Of a DNA stretch of 64,000 nucleotides, positions 46,382 to 55,714 are shown in pieces. The stretch is from Dolichospermum sp. DET69 (GTDB lineage Bacteria > Cyanobacteriota > Cyanobacteriia > Cyanobacteriales > Nostocaceae). The stretch spans positions 474,501 through 538,500 of the forward strand of contig CP070233.1 of NCBI GenBank assembly GCA_017355425.1, written 5' to 3'. Made by a program: the position numbers and the translations under genes. The notes below the pieces were generated by a model. The model was not told where the DNA came from, ran no database searches, and saw nothing but the letters and a program-made list of their open reading frames with translations. Position 1 is the first letter of the stretch, and the number at the start of each line of letters is the position of its first letter.

Positions 46382-47935
46382 ATGCTTTCAGCAATTAATA
46401 ACGCAATCAAAACTGATTATTCAGCACGGGATCAAAAAGGAAAAGTAGCCTTTTATGTACTCCTGTGGAAAAGACAAGGAATCTCCCTAGAGCTTTTTGA
46501 TGACTATTGGAGAGACGTACACGGACCAGTTTGTGCGAGATTACCAGGACAGCATCAATACTGGCAATTTCATGTAGGACATAATCAAGGTGGTTTCTAT
46601 CCAGAAATTCCCAGACTAGACTATACAAATGACTCAGAAGATAATTTTGATGGGATTGCCGAGCTAACATTTGCTAGTGACGCAGATCGTCAGACATGGT
46701 TTACAGCCTCAGCCATCCTCATGGATGACGAACATAACCTATTTCGTAAAGCCATCGGTTACAACAGCAATCCTGGCAATTCTATTACATACATAGATAG
46801 AATACCTACAGGCGATCCCAACGGCGAAAGTGGCGCGATCAAATTTCACGTCATGGTGAAAAAAGCCAATGGTGCAAGTACGGAAGCTTTTCGGCGTTAT
46901 TTCACCGAAACTTTTGCCCCTAAAGTTAGCAGTAGTGATTCCATCCTCAAATTCCGACTACATTTATTTGAAGAAGTAGATAATTCTCGTCCAGATGCAG
47001 CAGGAGTTGGTCATTATGAACCAGCCGAAAAGCAATATCATGCAGCTTATGAAATTGCCTTTGCTAATCATCTAGAAAGAGAAAAGTTTTTCGCATCTTC
47101 TGAATATTTAGCAGCAGTAAAAGATGCCGCTAAATATATTAAACAAATCCAACCATTTCCTGAAAGATCAGCTTATACCTTTGTTTATGAAGGTGATATG
47201 ACTCTGGCTGGAAAACGCAGTTCCTCCGTAGCAGAACTGATCACAGAAATTGGTGCAGTTAATCAAATTCAAGAAGACATAGAATCTCTCATGCTAAATC
47301 AAACTCTTTACAGTCAACAAACCAACGGATCTTCTTCCCAAACCAGCCAAAACCAGCCAAAAGCAATGAAAAAAAGAACAAGTTATTATACTGGCTTATC
47401 AGCCGATTATTCTCGTCCCGGTTTAGTTACTCCTTACGTAGCCAAAAAACTGATCGAGGATGGAGAAAGAATTGTAGCGATGAAAGAACCAAAATTACCA
47501 GAAATTGGTCCGTATTACACCCTCGCACAAATAGAACAAGAAAACAGAGATTGGTGGCCTACCCATTGTGAAGCCTTAAGACAAGGAAGAGGCGATATCT
47601 TAACTGGAGAATATCGTGATGATCTAGTTTATTTTTGTCAGGATGGACCATACCAAGGTTTAGAACAACAAAAAGAAAGAGAAAAACATTGGTGGGCTTT
47701 AATTGCTCAACCAGGAGTGACAATGTGCTGGCCAATTGTCATGTTTTTTGGTGAACATACTTACTTTGAATGGAAGTGTGTGGATGATGAAACCAACGAA
47801 ACATTAGCTAAAGGTAATGTAACTTGGGTGCGTCGTGGACATCGTGGTGCTTGCTATTTGAAGACAGAGCAACTAACTTTCTATCGTGATGTTTTTGCTG
47901 CTAATGAATTATTGACTTTGATCACTACTGCTTAA
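46382..47935 (+). CDS. Tandem EthD-domain protein with NTF2/SnoaL-like C-terminus
   Basis: 517 residues. The first ferredoxin-like EthD domain (~20-135) shows FYVLLWKRQG and LFDDYWRDVHGPVCARLPGQ. A second, more distant one (~150-270) shows KFHVMVKKANGAS and YHAAYEIAFANHLEREKF. A Ser/Gln-rich linker (~300-325) leads to an NTF2/SnoaL-like domain (~345-510; WPTHCEALRQGRGDILTGEY, YFEWKCVDDETNETLAKGNV). EthD and SnoaL folds usually act on small aromatic or polyketide-like compounds. Residues 1-290 closely match the middle of the next protein. It stops 1 bp before the next ATG, so the two are co-translated. The substrate is unknown. Confidence 0.85.
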   Translation: MLSAINNAIKTDYSARDQKGKVAFYVLLWKRQGISLELFDDYWRDVHGPVCARLPGQHQYWQFHVGHNQGGFYPEIPRLDYTNDSEDNFDGIAELTFASDADRQTWFTASAILMDDEHNLFRKAIGYNSNPGNSITYIDRIPTGDPNGESGAIKFHVMVKKANGASTEAFRRYFTETFAPKVSSSDSILKFRLHLFEEVDNSRPDAAGVGHYEPAEKQYHAAYEIAFANHLEREKFFASSEYLAAVKDAAKYIKQIQPFPERSAYTFVYEGDMTLAGKRSSSVAELITEIGAVNQIQEDIESLMLNQTLYSQQTNGSSSQTSQNQPKAMKKRTSYYTGLSADYSRPGLVTPYVAKKLIEDGERIVAMKEPKLPEIGPYYTLAQIEQENRDWWPTHCEALRQGRGDILTGEYRDDLVYFCQDGPYQGLEQQKEREKHWWALIAQPGVTMCWPIVMFFGEHTYFEWKCVDDETNETLAKGNVTWVRRGHRGACYLKTEQLTFYRDVFAANELLTLITTA

Positions 47936-47936
47936 A

Positions 47937-50900
47937 ATGCAACAGGAGCGAGTGGACAAAAACGCGGTTTTGGATGACCTTGAACTTCAAAAAGGTCTAA
48001 AACAAATTAATCCCAAATTTGGTGATTTTGTCATTCGGGTCGCAGGTGAAGGTTGGGGTTTGCCATTAATTGACCAAAAAACTAAGGCTTTGATTACCAT
48101 CGCTATTGATGTTGTTAATCAGGATCATAGAGGTCCTGGCAACCCTTTCGCTGCTCATGTAAACATGGCTCTCCAGCAAGGTGCAACTCGCGCAGAAATT
48201 GAAGAACTGCTTTTGTTTCTTTGTCCTTATGCGGGATTCAATAAAGTTGCGGCTTGCTTTGCTAACCTGAATTTGATTTTTGATCATGCAAATAGCACAC
48301 CAAGGATAGCAGAAATGCTGACAATGAGTAGAAAGGCAATCACAGCAGATTATTCAGACCGGGATCAAGAAGGGAAAGTCGCCTTTTATGTACTCCTGTG
48401 GAAAAGACACGGCATCTCTCTAGAGCTTTTTGATAACTATTGGAAAGACGTACATGGGCCAGTTTGTGCCAGATTACCTGGACAACATCAATATTGGCAG
48501 TTTCATGTAGCTCATAACCAAGGTGGATTCTGTCCAGAGATTCCTGGTTTAGACGATACAACAGACTCAGAAGATAACTTTGATGGTATTGCCGAGTTAA
48601 CATTTGCCAGTGATGCAGACCGTCAAAAATGGTTTACAGCTTCTGCCATTCTGATGGATGATGAACACAACTTATTCCGCAAAGCCATCGGTTATAACAG
48701 CAGTCCTGGCAATTCTATTACATACATAGATAGGATTCCTAACGGCGATCCCAACGGCGAAGTTGGCGCAATCAAATTTCACGTCATGGTGAAAAAAGCT
48801 AATGGTGCAAGTACAGAAGCTTTTCGACGTTATCTCACCGAAACTTTTGCCCCCAAAGTTAGCAGTAGTGATTCCGTCCTCAAATTCCGACTACATTTAT
48901 TTGAAGAAGTAGATAATTCTCGTCCAGATGCAGCAGGAGTTGGTCATTATGAACCAGCCGAAAAGCAATATCATGCAGCTTATGAAATTGCCTTTGCTAA
49001 TCATCTAGAAAGAGAGAAATTTTTTGCCTCTTCCGAGTATTCAGCAGCCATAAAAGATGCCGCTAAATATATTCAACAAATTCAGCCATTTCCCGAAAGA
49101 ACAGCTTATACCTTTGTTTACGATGGTCAAATGACCCTGGCAGGTCAACGGAGTGCCAAAGTAGCAGAGTTAATTACTAAAATTGGAGCTGCTAATCAAA
49201 TCAAAAATGATATTGTTACCTTAATGGTTGGTGGTCAAACTAATGGCAAAGGTTTAATCAACAATGGTCAAACTGATTTAAAGCATACCCCCTTGACTAC
49301 TTCTGGTTTAGGTCATTTGTTGCAAGGCGTTCAACACGTCGGTGTCACAGTTGATGACATGAAACAATCCCTCGAATTTTACACAGAAATATTAGGAGGG
49401 AAATTAGTTGCTGGTGAAAATGAGTTAGTCGGTGATGTCATTCAAAATACTCTTTTTCAACAAGAAGAACTAGATGCGATCGCCAAAGGTATTGATCCAA
49501 AAAACCTAACTATTCCCCATCTCAGAAGCACCAAAGAAGACGCATTAGATGTCAAGTTTATTTCTTTTGGTAACACCGCTGTAGAACTAATCTACTTCCG
49601 AGAAGCGGGTAAACCTCATGCCTCTCATGCTTCAGTTCCTACCATTCCTTCCCACATTGGTAATGTCAATGCCATGCACATTTCTTTCAACGTCAAAGAA
49701 GGCGTTGATTTGAATGTTTTTGCCAATATGTTAGAAGCAGAATGTCATAAAAGAGGGATGACAAACGTCGTTTGTAACCGAGTTGTCCACGTCAAATCTG
49801 AAGCCGAAAGAAGAGCCGTTGCCCTCAGATATAATTCTTTTAAATTTTGGAACGAACCAGAGTCTTTAGCAGCAGGAGAACCAGAAATAGATTGGAGTCA
49901 TGACCCAATGGAAGGTTGGTCTTTGTTCTACTGCAAAGGACCAAATGGGGAACAATTGGAATTTAACCAAGTTACCCGTAAAGTTAAAACCAGCTTCCAA
50001 AAAGGAATGGCAGAATATAACCAAGCCAACGGCACTACATTCACCTTTCCAGAAGCAATAGTTACCAACTTCAATCACACAGGAAACGGCCAACATCCTC
50101 AAATTGACCAGATGCAAAATCACAACTCTGGCAATTTAACAGCAACCAATAATGGAACTATCTCCATGTCCAAACAATTTCCCGGAACAAATACAGACTT
50201 AGTAAAGCGATTATTCTCCAGAGGGGAAGCCTTTGATGCCGAAGGTTTCATTGCTTTTTTTACAGATACACCAGTTTATCAATTTGGTAACTTTGATGTC
50301 TGTTTGAATAAAGAAGCCATCAAAAAATCAGCCGATGCTTTCTTTAGTCAAATTGATGCGGTTTACCACGAAATCAAAATGATCTGGGAAGTCGGCAACG
50401 TCGTCTTCGTAGAAATGGATGTTCTCTATTGGCGTAAAGATGGCTCAGTTATCTCACTTCCTTGTAGTGACATCTTCCGAGTTGAAGGAGATAAATTCAG
50501 CGAACTGCGGATTTTTATGGATGTAAATCCCGTATTTAACCCTACAATTCCTGTGCCTAAATCTGCTTCTGTGTTAACAGTTAGCAAAGGACAAAAAATG
50601 GTTCCTCCCGACACCATGAGGAGACATTTTGCCGAACATCCTGAAGGTAAACAAAGAGTAGCCCAAGGATTTATTCCTAAATGGTCAATTGCCGGGCCAA
50701 AATGGCCTATAGATGGTGTTCAACCGCCATCACCACAATTACAAGTAGTTGGGGAACTATCAGCCGCAATCATGGCTGAAGATTGGGAAAAAGTCAAAAC
50801 TTACCTGACAGATGACCTGTTTTATAAGGTTGGTTCAGGTGAGCCAATGTATGGACCCAATGCAGTTGTAGATTTCTTTAAACACACCTTTAAAACTACT

Positions 50901-51095
50901 GCTAAGTTTTATGGTCATGATGCTCGAAAAATTTGGATAGAACCAGACATCATCACCATTGAAATGGACGCTAAATATGAAATGGTGGGCAGTAAGAAAC
51001 ACGTGGTAGTTGCCTGTTGTGATATCTATCGGATGCGGGGAAATAAGGTCAGTGAATGGCGAGTTTATGCTGATATGACCCCGTGGCAAAACTGA
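47937..51095 (+). CDS. 1052-aa fusion: CMD - EthD - EthD - VOC - NTF2 - NTF2
   Basis: Six domains in one frame. Carboxymuconolactone decarboxylase-like at ~10-118 (FAAHVNMALQQGATRAEIEE); EthD at ~145-265 (LFDNYWKDVHGPVCARLPGQ); second EthD-like at ~285-400; vicinal-oxygen-chelate (glyoxalase-type) at ~460-680, with the metal ligands His (QHVGVTV), Glu (AVELIYF), His (AMHISFN) and Glu (QLEFNQV) all present; two NTF2/SnoaL domains at ~749-890 and ~930-1052. This fuses in one chain what the two preceding genes encode apart, and adds the VOC domain. A cytosolic multi-step enzyme acting on a small organic compound is inferred. No known protein of this architecture comes to mind. Confidence 0.88.
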   Translation: MQQERVDKNAVLDDLELQKGLKQINPKFGDFVIRVAGEGWGLPLIDQKTKALITIAIDVVNQDHRGPGNPFAAHVNMALQQGATRAEIEELLLFLCPYAGFNKVAACFANLNLIFDHANSTPRIAEMLTMSRKAITADYSDRDQEGKVAFYVLLWKRHGISLELFDNYWKDVHGPVCARLPGQHQYWQFHVAHNQGGFCPEIPGLDDTTDSEDNFDGIAELTFASDADRQKWFTASAILMDDEHNLFRKAIGYNSSPGNSITYIDRIPNGDPNGEVGAIKFHVMVKKANGASTEAFRRYLTETFAPKVSSSDSVLKFRLHLFEEVDNSRPDAAGVGHYEPAEKQYHAAYEIAFANHLEREKFFASSEYSAAIKDAAKYIQQIQPFPERTAYTFVYDGQMTLAGQRSAKVAELITKIGAANQIKNDIVTLMVGGQTNGKGLINNGQTDLKHTPLTTSGLGHLLQGVQHVGVTVDDMKQSLEFYTEILGGKLVAGENELVGDVIQNTLFQQEELDAIAKGIDPKNLTIPHLRSTKEDALDVKFISFGNTAVELIYFREAGKPHASHASVPTIPSHIGNVNAMHISFNVKEGVDLNVFANMLEAECHKRGMTNVVCNRVVHVKSEAERRAVALRYNSFKFWNEPESLAAGEPEIDWSHDPMEGWSLFYCKGPNGEQLEFNQVTRKVKTSFQKGMAEYNQANGTTFTFPEAIVTNFNHTGNGQHPQIDQMQNHNSGNLTATNNGTISMSKQFPGTNTDLVKRLFSRGEAFDAEGFIAFFTDTPVYQFGNFDVCLNKEAIKKSADAFFSQIDAVYHEIKMIWEVGNVVFVEMDVLYWRKDGSVISLPCSDIFRVEGDKFSELRIFMDVNPVFNPTIPVPKSASVLTVSKGQKMVPPDTMRRHFAEHPEGKQRVAQGFIPKWSIAGPKWPIDGVQPPSPQLQVVGELSAAIMAEDWEKVKTYLTDDLFYKVGSGEPMYGPNAVVDFFKHTFKTTAKFYGHDARKIWIEPDIITIEMDAKYEMVGSKKHVVVACCDIYRMRGNKVSEWRVYADMTPWQN

Positions 51096-51120
51096 ACTGA
51101 AATCATTTAGGAGAATAGTT

Positions 51121-52629
51121 ATGTCACATAAAGTAATAGACCTATTACAAGCAGCTTTTGATCAACCCAATCTACAACAGCAACTGCATTCTGCTAATAC
51201 GGCTGAACAGTTTGTCAAGATTGCTAGAGAAAACGGCTATGAATTAAGTCAGCAAGAATTGGCAGCAGCACTTGGCAAAGTTCATATGGTTTTTGGCCAA
51301 GTTGTGGAGTCAATGATGGGTGATTTGATGGCACAAGGCGCAACTGATAATGCCGAAACTGCCAGCATAGAGAGTATTTCTGGAACTAATACAGACTTAG
51401 TAAAACGCTTGTTTTCCAGAGGTGAAGCTTTTGATGCTGAAGGTTTCATTACTTTCTTTACCGACACACCAGTTTATCAATTTGGTAATTTTGATGTCTG
51501 TTTAAATAAAGCAGATATTAAAAAATCAGCCGATGCTTTCTTTAGTCAAATTGATGCCGTATACCACGAGATCAAAATGATCTGGGAAGAAGGAGATGCG
51601 GTATTCGTAGAAATGGACGTGACATACTGGCGCAAAGATGGCTCAGTTGTTTCACTGCCTTGTTTTGATATCTTCCGAGTTGAGGAAGATAAATTCAGTG
51701 AATTGCGGATTTTTATGGATGTAAATCCTGTATTTAATCCCTCAATTCCCGTTCCTGAATCTGCTTCTGTATTAACAGTTAGCAAAGGACAGCAAATGCT
51801 TCCTCCCGGCACAATGAGAAGACATTTTGCCGAACATCCTGAAGGTAAACAAAGAGTATCTCAAGGATTTATTCCTAAATGGTCAATTGCCGGACCAAAG
51901 TGGTCAGTAGATGGGAATATGGAAATGCCGTCAGAACAGTTACAAGTAGTTGGGGAACTATCAGCCGCAATCATGGCGGAAGATTGGGAAAAAGTCAAAA
52001 CTTACCTGACAGATGATCTATTTTATAAAGTTGGTTCAGGTGAGCCAATGTATGGACCAAATGCAGTTGTAGACTTCTTTAAACACACCTTTAAAACTAC
52101 TGCTAAGTTTTATGGTCATGAGGCTCGAAAAATTTGGATAGAGCCAGACATCATCACCATTGAAATGGACGCTGAATATGAAATGGTGGGCAGTAAGAAA
52201 CACGTGACAGTAGCTTGCTGTGATATCTATCGAATGCGGGGCAACAAGGTCAGCGAATGGCGCGTTTATGCTGATATGTCTCCTTGGGGTGAAGCTGCTG
52301 GTAAATCCGTTGCGCTGGATAAAGAAAAGGCTTCCCAAGTGTTTCCAGTAATTGTGGTATTTGAAGTCGAAACATGGAAACAACAAGAGATTTTAAAGAG
52401 CATTGTTGATTACATGGAAAACCACGTTAAATACCAACCAGGCTTTATTTCCTCCACTTTGCACAGAAGTTTAGATGGTACTAGAGTGATCAACTATTCC
52501 CAGTGGGAAAGCCCAGAATTCTTTAAGAAATCCATTGATGGTAAAATGCGATCGCTCGAACCAAAAATATTCCAAGAAATCTCTCCAGACGGACATCTAT
52601 ACGAGATTTATCACCAAGCCACAGCTTAA
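51121..52629 (+). CDS. Nif11-like - NTF2 - NTF2 - antibiotic monooxygenase fusion
   Basis: 502 residues. Residues ~1-60 (NLQQQLHSANTAEQFVKIAR, ENGYELSQQELAAALG) fit the Nif11 domain, best known as a leader of ribosomal peptide precursors. Two NTF2/SnoaL domains (~87-230 and ~270-392) are nearly identical to those ending the 1052-residue protein. The last ~100 residues form an antibiotic biosynthesis monooxygenase (ABM) domain (QPGFISSTLHRSLDGTRVIN, YSQWESPEFFKK). Here the Nif11 segment precedes enzymes, not a core peptide, so it may be a docking domain. Ribosome binding site TAGGAGAA; 25 bp after the previous gene. Confidence 0.87.
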   Translation: MSHKVIDLLQAAFDQPNLQQQLHSANTAEQFVKIARENGYELSQQELAAALGKVHMVFGQVVESMMGDLMAQGATDNAETASIESISGTNTDLVKRLFSRGEAFDAEGFITFFTDTPVYQFGNFDVCLNKADIKKSADAFFSQIDAVYHEIKMIWEEGDAVFVEMDVTYWRKDGSVVSLPCFDIFRVEEDKFSELRIFMDVNPVFNPSIPVPESASVLTVSKGQQMLPPGTMRRHFAEHPEGKQRVSQGFIPKWSIAGPKWSVDGNMEMPSEQLQVVGELSAAIMAEDWEKVKTYLTDDLFYKVGSGEPMYGPNAVVDFFKHTFKTTAKFYGHEARKIWIEPDIITIEMDAEYEMVGSKKHVTVACCDIYRMRGNKVSEWRVYADMSPWGEAAGKSVALDKEKASQVFPVIVVFEVETWKQQEILKSIVDYMENHVKYQPGFISSTLHRSLDGTRVINYSQWESPEFFKKSIDGKMRSLEPKIFQEISPDGHLYEIYHQATA

Positions 52630-52692
52630 AGTTACCCCAAATCAAGAAATTTATTGATCTGCAATATTCTTGATTTAAGCAGCATTAACTAG

Positions 52693-52712
52693 GGGTAAAC
52701 GGTTGTTTACCC
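52693..52712 (+). terminator. Hairpin between the NTF2/ABM and DJ-1 genes
   Basis: GGGTAAAC-GGTT-GTTTACCC is a perfect 8-bp stem with a 4-base loop, 64 bp after the stop. It is followed by TTACCTCTAAAC and not a run of T, so it may be partial or a processing site; the gap to the next start is 171 bp and could hold a new promoter. Confidence 0.55.
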
Positions 52713-52800
52713 TTACCTCTAAACTATTGTATTTTTTCACTCTGTCATACAGTTTTTACAATTCTCTTAATTTTCCAAATCACCAAGGATTAAAATTTAG

Positions 52801-53403
52801 ATGACAGCTACTAGTAAAGGTAAAATCGGTGTACTCGTTGAAGAACATTTTGACGGCACAGAGTTCCGCCGTTTTAATGAATATTTTCCTGAACAGGGTT
52901 ATGAAGTAGAGTATATTTCCCATCTTTGGGGCAACAAAGAACTACACTTTGGTTCCAACCCCGAAAATGATCAAGTAGAATATCATGTCACTGTCAGCAC
53001 AGAAGTTAAAGACGTAAAACCCAGCGACTATAAAGGCATTATTTGTATCGGAGCCTATGCAATGGATAGACTCCGATATGAAGTCAATGTCAAAAAAGGG
53101 CAAAAAAATCAAGCTCCAGCCGTGGTTTTTCTGCGTGATGCCGTCGCTGAAGATAAAGTTAAATTAGGGACAATTTGCCATAGCTTATGGCTATTTTGTG
53201 CAGATCCAGACCTAATTAAAGGTAAAAAAGTCACCTGCGCTCATAACATCATCTGTGATGTAGAAAATGCTGGAGCAGATGTTATTTATGAAGGTGATGT
53301 TACTACAGATTTAGTCATTGATGGTAATCTGATTACAGGCAAACATCCCGGCATGGTTGACCAATTTATGGAAATTTTTGTCCAAGAAATTGAAAAAAAT
53401 TAG
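52801..53403 (+). CDS. DJ-1/PfpI family protein
   Basis: 200 residues of the class I glutamine amidotransferase-like DJ-1/PfpI fold. The nucleophile elbow GTICHSLWLF (Cys near 124) and the N-terminal IGVLVEEHFDGTEFRRF (the Glu near 14) supply the usual pair. DJ-1/PfpI proteins act as glyoxalases, chaperones or deglycases; which applies here is not visible. Synechocystis slr1854 in the icfG cluster is the positional counterpart. The AGE-fold gene follows after 54 bp. Confidence 0.88.
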   Translation: MTATSKGKIGVLVEEHFDGTEFRRFNEYFPEQGYEVEYISHLWGNKELHFGSNPENDQVEYHVTVSTEVKDVKPSDYKGIICIGAYAMDRLRYEVNVKKGQKNQAPAVVFLRDAVAEDKVKLGTICHSLWLFCADPDLIKGKKVTCAHNIICDVENAGADVIYEGDVTTDLVIDGNLITGKHPGMVDQFMEIFVQEIEKN

Positions 53404-53457
53404 TCCTGTACGTACGTAATTTAACCCAATCAATTCTTAACAAAACGAGGATATCTT

Positions 53458-55278
53458 ATGACTACCAAGGTAGATTTTACCTTTTCTGACCTCATCGCTG
53501 GCTACGTTACCGAATATGACGGTAATAGCGATACCTTTGGACTAAAAACTTCTGATGGCAGAGAATTTGAAGTTAAAATCAGTCCCATGGCCTATGCGAA
53601 GTTAATTCAAAACTTTGATGAAGGCTATCCTGATGCAACTGCCAGCATGAGAGCTATGCTATTACCAGGAAGGTATTTGTTTACATACGGGGTATTTTAT
53701 CCAGATAAAGATATCTTTGATGCTAAACAGATAGTTTTTGCTGGTCGTCAGAAAACAGATTACGTTTTCGAGAAACAAGATTGGTGGATAAAACAGGTGA
53801 ATGCTTTAGGTAAATTTTACCTCAAAGCTCAATTTGGCGATGGTGACTACGACTACCGCAGGTATCGCACTACTTTAAATCTCAGTGGTGTACAATCAAC
53901 CACCAATTTCCGCCAAGAAACCGATACTATTTCTCGTCTAGTCTATGGTTTTGCGACTGCTTTCTTGATGACAGGGAATGATAGCTTCCTCAAAGCTGCT
54001 GAAAATGGGACTGAGTACCTGCGGGAACACATGAGGTTTGTAGACTTAGACGAAGGGATTGTCTACTGGTATCACGGTATTGATGTCAAGGGAGAAAAAG
54101 AAGATAAAATCTTTGCTTCTGAATTTGGGGATGATTACTATGCTATCCCTGCTTATGAACAAATTTACGCCCTAGCGGGTCCGATTCAAACCTATCGGTG
54201 TACTGGTGATCCCCGCATTATGGATGACACGGAGAAAACCATTAAGCTATTTAACGAGTTTCTACTCGATAAAAGTGAACAGGGCGGATATTTCTCTCAC
54301 CTCGATCCATTGACATTAGATCCTCTCAGCGACTCATTAGGACAGAACAAGGGAACAAAAAACTGGAACTCCGTCGGTGATCATGCTCCAGCTTACCTAA
54401 TTAACCTGTGGTTAGCGACAGGTAAACAAGAATATGCTGATATGTTGGAGTCTACTTTTGACACTATCGAAAAGCATTTCCCTGACGACGAAAATAGTCC
54501 ATTTGTCCAAGAACGTTTCTTCCAAGACTGGTCTAAAGACACATCTTGGGGTTGGCAACAAAACCGCGCTGTCGTCGGTCACAACCTGAAAATTGCCTGG
54601 AATTTGATGCGGATGCAAAGCCTCAAAGCTAAGGATAGCTATGTCAATCTCGCTCAAAAAATTGCTGATGTCATGCCAGCAGTGGGTAGTGATCAGCAAC
54701 GTGGTGGCTGGTACGACGTTGTAGAACGCACCCTAGCAGAAGGTGAAGAGCATTATCGCTTTGTTTGGCATGATCGCAAAGCTTGGTGGCAACAGGAACA
54801 AGCTATCTTAGCCTATCAAATTCTCGCAGGTATTCTGGATAACAAAGAATATCACCGCTTGGCTCGTGAATCCGCAGCATTTTATAACGCTTGGTTCTTA
54901 GATTTAGAAGAGGGTGGGGTTTATTTCAACGTTTTAGCTAACGGTATTCCCTATCTAGCTGGGGGTAACGAACGGGGTAAAGGTTCTCACTCCATGAGTG
55001 GTTATCACTCCTTTGAATTATGTTATTTAGCAGCAGTTTATACAAACCTGCTAATTACTAAGCAGCCTATGGACTTCTACTTTAAGCCTATTCCCGGTGG
55101 ATTCCCTGACGATATTCTGCGAGTATCACCTGATATTTTACCACCCGGTAGCGTAAAAATTGGTAAGTGCGAAATTGACGGCGAACCTTATAGCAATTTC
55201 GATGCAGAAGCTTTAACTGTCACATTACCCAAAACCAGCGAACGGGTTAAAGTTAAGGTACAGATTGTGCCTGTATAA
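53458..55278 (+). CDS. N-acylglucosamine 2-epimerase (AGE)-fold protein
   Basis: 606 residues. An N-terminal beta-rich domain (~1-95) precedes an (alpha/alpha)6 barrel (~110-540) of the AGE/cellobiose epimerase superfamily. Likely pocket segments include FRQETDTISRLVYGFATAFL, FSHLDPLTLDPL, WGWQQNRAVVGHNLKIAW and FVWHDRKAWWQQEQAILAYQ. The superfamily isomerises sugars at C2. The N-terminal extra domain and the place beside GlgX suggest a role in carbon reserves. Counterpart of slr1855 in the icfG cluster. Ribosome binding site CGAGGA. Confidence 0.85.
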   Translation: MTTKVDFTFSDLIAGYVTEYDGNSDTFGLKTSDGREFEVKISPMAYAKLIQNFDEGYPDATASMRAMLLPGRYLFTYGVFYPDKDIFDAKQIVFAGRQKTDYVFEKQDWWIKQVNALGKFYLKAQFGDGDYDYRRYRTTLNLSGVQSTTNFRQETDTISRLVYGFATAFLMTGNDSFLKAAENGTEYLREHMRFVDLDEGIVYWYHGIDVKGEKEDKIFASEFGDDYYAIPAYEQIYALAGPIQTYRCTGDPRIMDDTEKTIKLFNEFLLDKSEQGGYFSHLDPLTLDPLSDSLGQNKGTKNWNSVGDHAPAYLINLWLATGKQEYADMLESTFDTIEKHFPDDENSPFVQERFFQDWSKDTSWGWQQNRAVVGHNLKIAWNLMRMQSLKAKDSYVNLAQKIADVMPAVGSDQQRGGWYDVVERTLAEGEEHYRFVWHDRKAWWQQEQAILAYQILAGILDNKEYHRLARESAAFYNAWFLDLEEGGVYFNVLANGIPYLAGGNERGKGSHSMSGYHSFELCYLAAVYTNLLITKQPMDFYFKPIPGGFPDDILRVSPDILPPGSVKIGKCEIDGEPYSNFDAEALTVTLPKTSERVKVKVQIVPV

Positions 55279-55355
55279 CTAGAGAGAGAAAAAAGGGAGG
55301 AGTGTTTCTCACCTCTTCCCCATATCTAAGTATAAATCTACCGGAAGTTGGCAAG

Positions 55356-55703
55356 ATGGAAGAAACTAAAATTGAGATTAATATCACAACGATTGAAGAC
55401 ATAAACATAGTTGTGGTGAAGGGTGATATAGATGCCAGTACAGCACAATCGGTGACAAAAAAAGTTTTACCACTAGTAGAACCAGGAAGTAAAATTCTGC
55501 TCGATATGACTGCTGTACCTTATATGTCCAGTGCGGGTTTGCGAACTTTGTTAAGTGTACATCGGCAAGCAGCATCCAAAGAAGGAAAACTGGTGCTTGT
55601 GGGTTTGGTACAAGATGTTAAAGATACAATGGATGTAACTGGATTCCTAGAACATTTTGTCACTACTGAAAACCTGGAAGCAGGATTAGCAGCCCTCAAA
55701 TAA
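55356..55703 (+). CDS. STAS-domain anti-sigma factor antagonist (first)
   Basis: 115 residues from ATG 55356, chosen because CCGGAAG precedes it and the longer start adds 18 residues with no family character. VKGDIDASTAQSVTKKVLP and DMTAVPYMSSAGLRTLL are the STAS hallmarks; the Ser in MSSAGLR is the residue phosphorylated by the partner kinase. Partner-switching: unphosphorylated STAS protein binds the RsbW-type kinase and frees its target. Counterpart of slr1856. It sits 11 bp before glgX. Confidence 0.93.
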   Translation: MEETKIEINITTIEDINIVVVKGDIDASTAQSVTKKVLPLVEPGSKILLDMTAVPYMSSAGLRTLLSVHRQAASKEGKLVLVGLVQDVKDTMDVTGFLEHFVTTENLEAGLAALK

Positions 55704-55714
55704 GGAAAAGTTTA

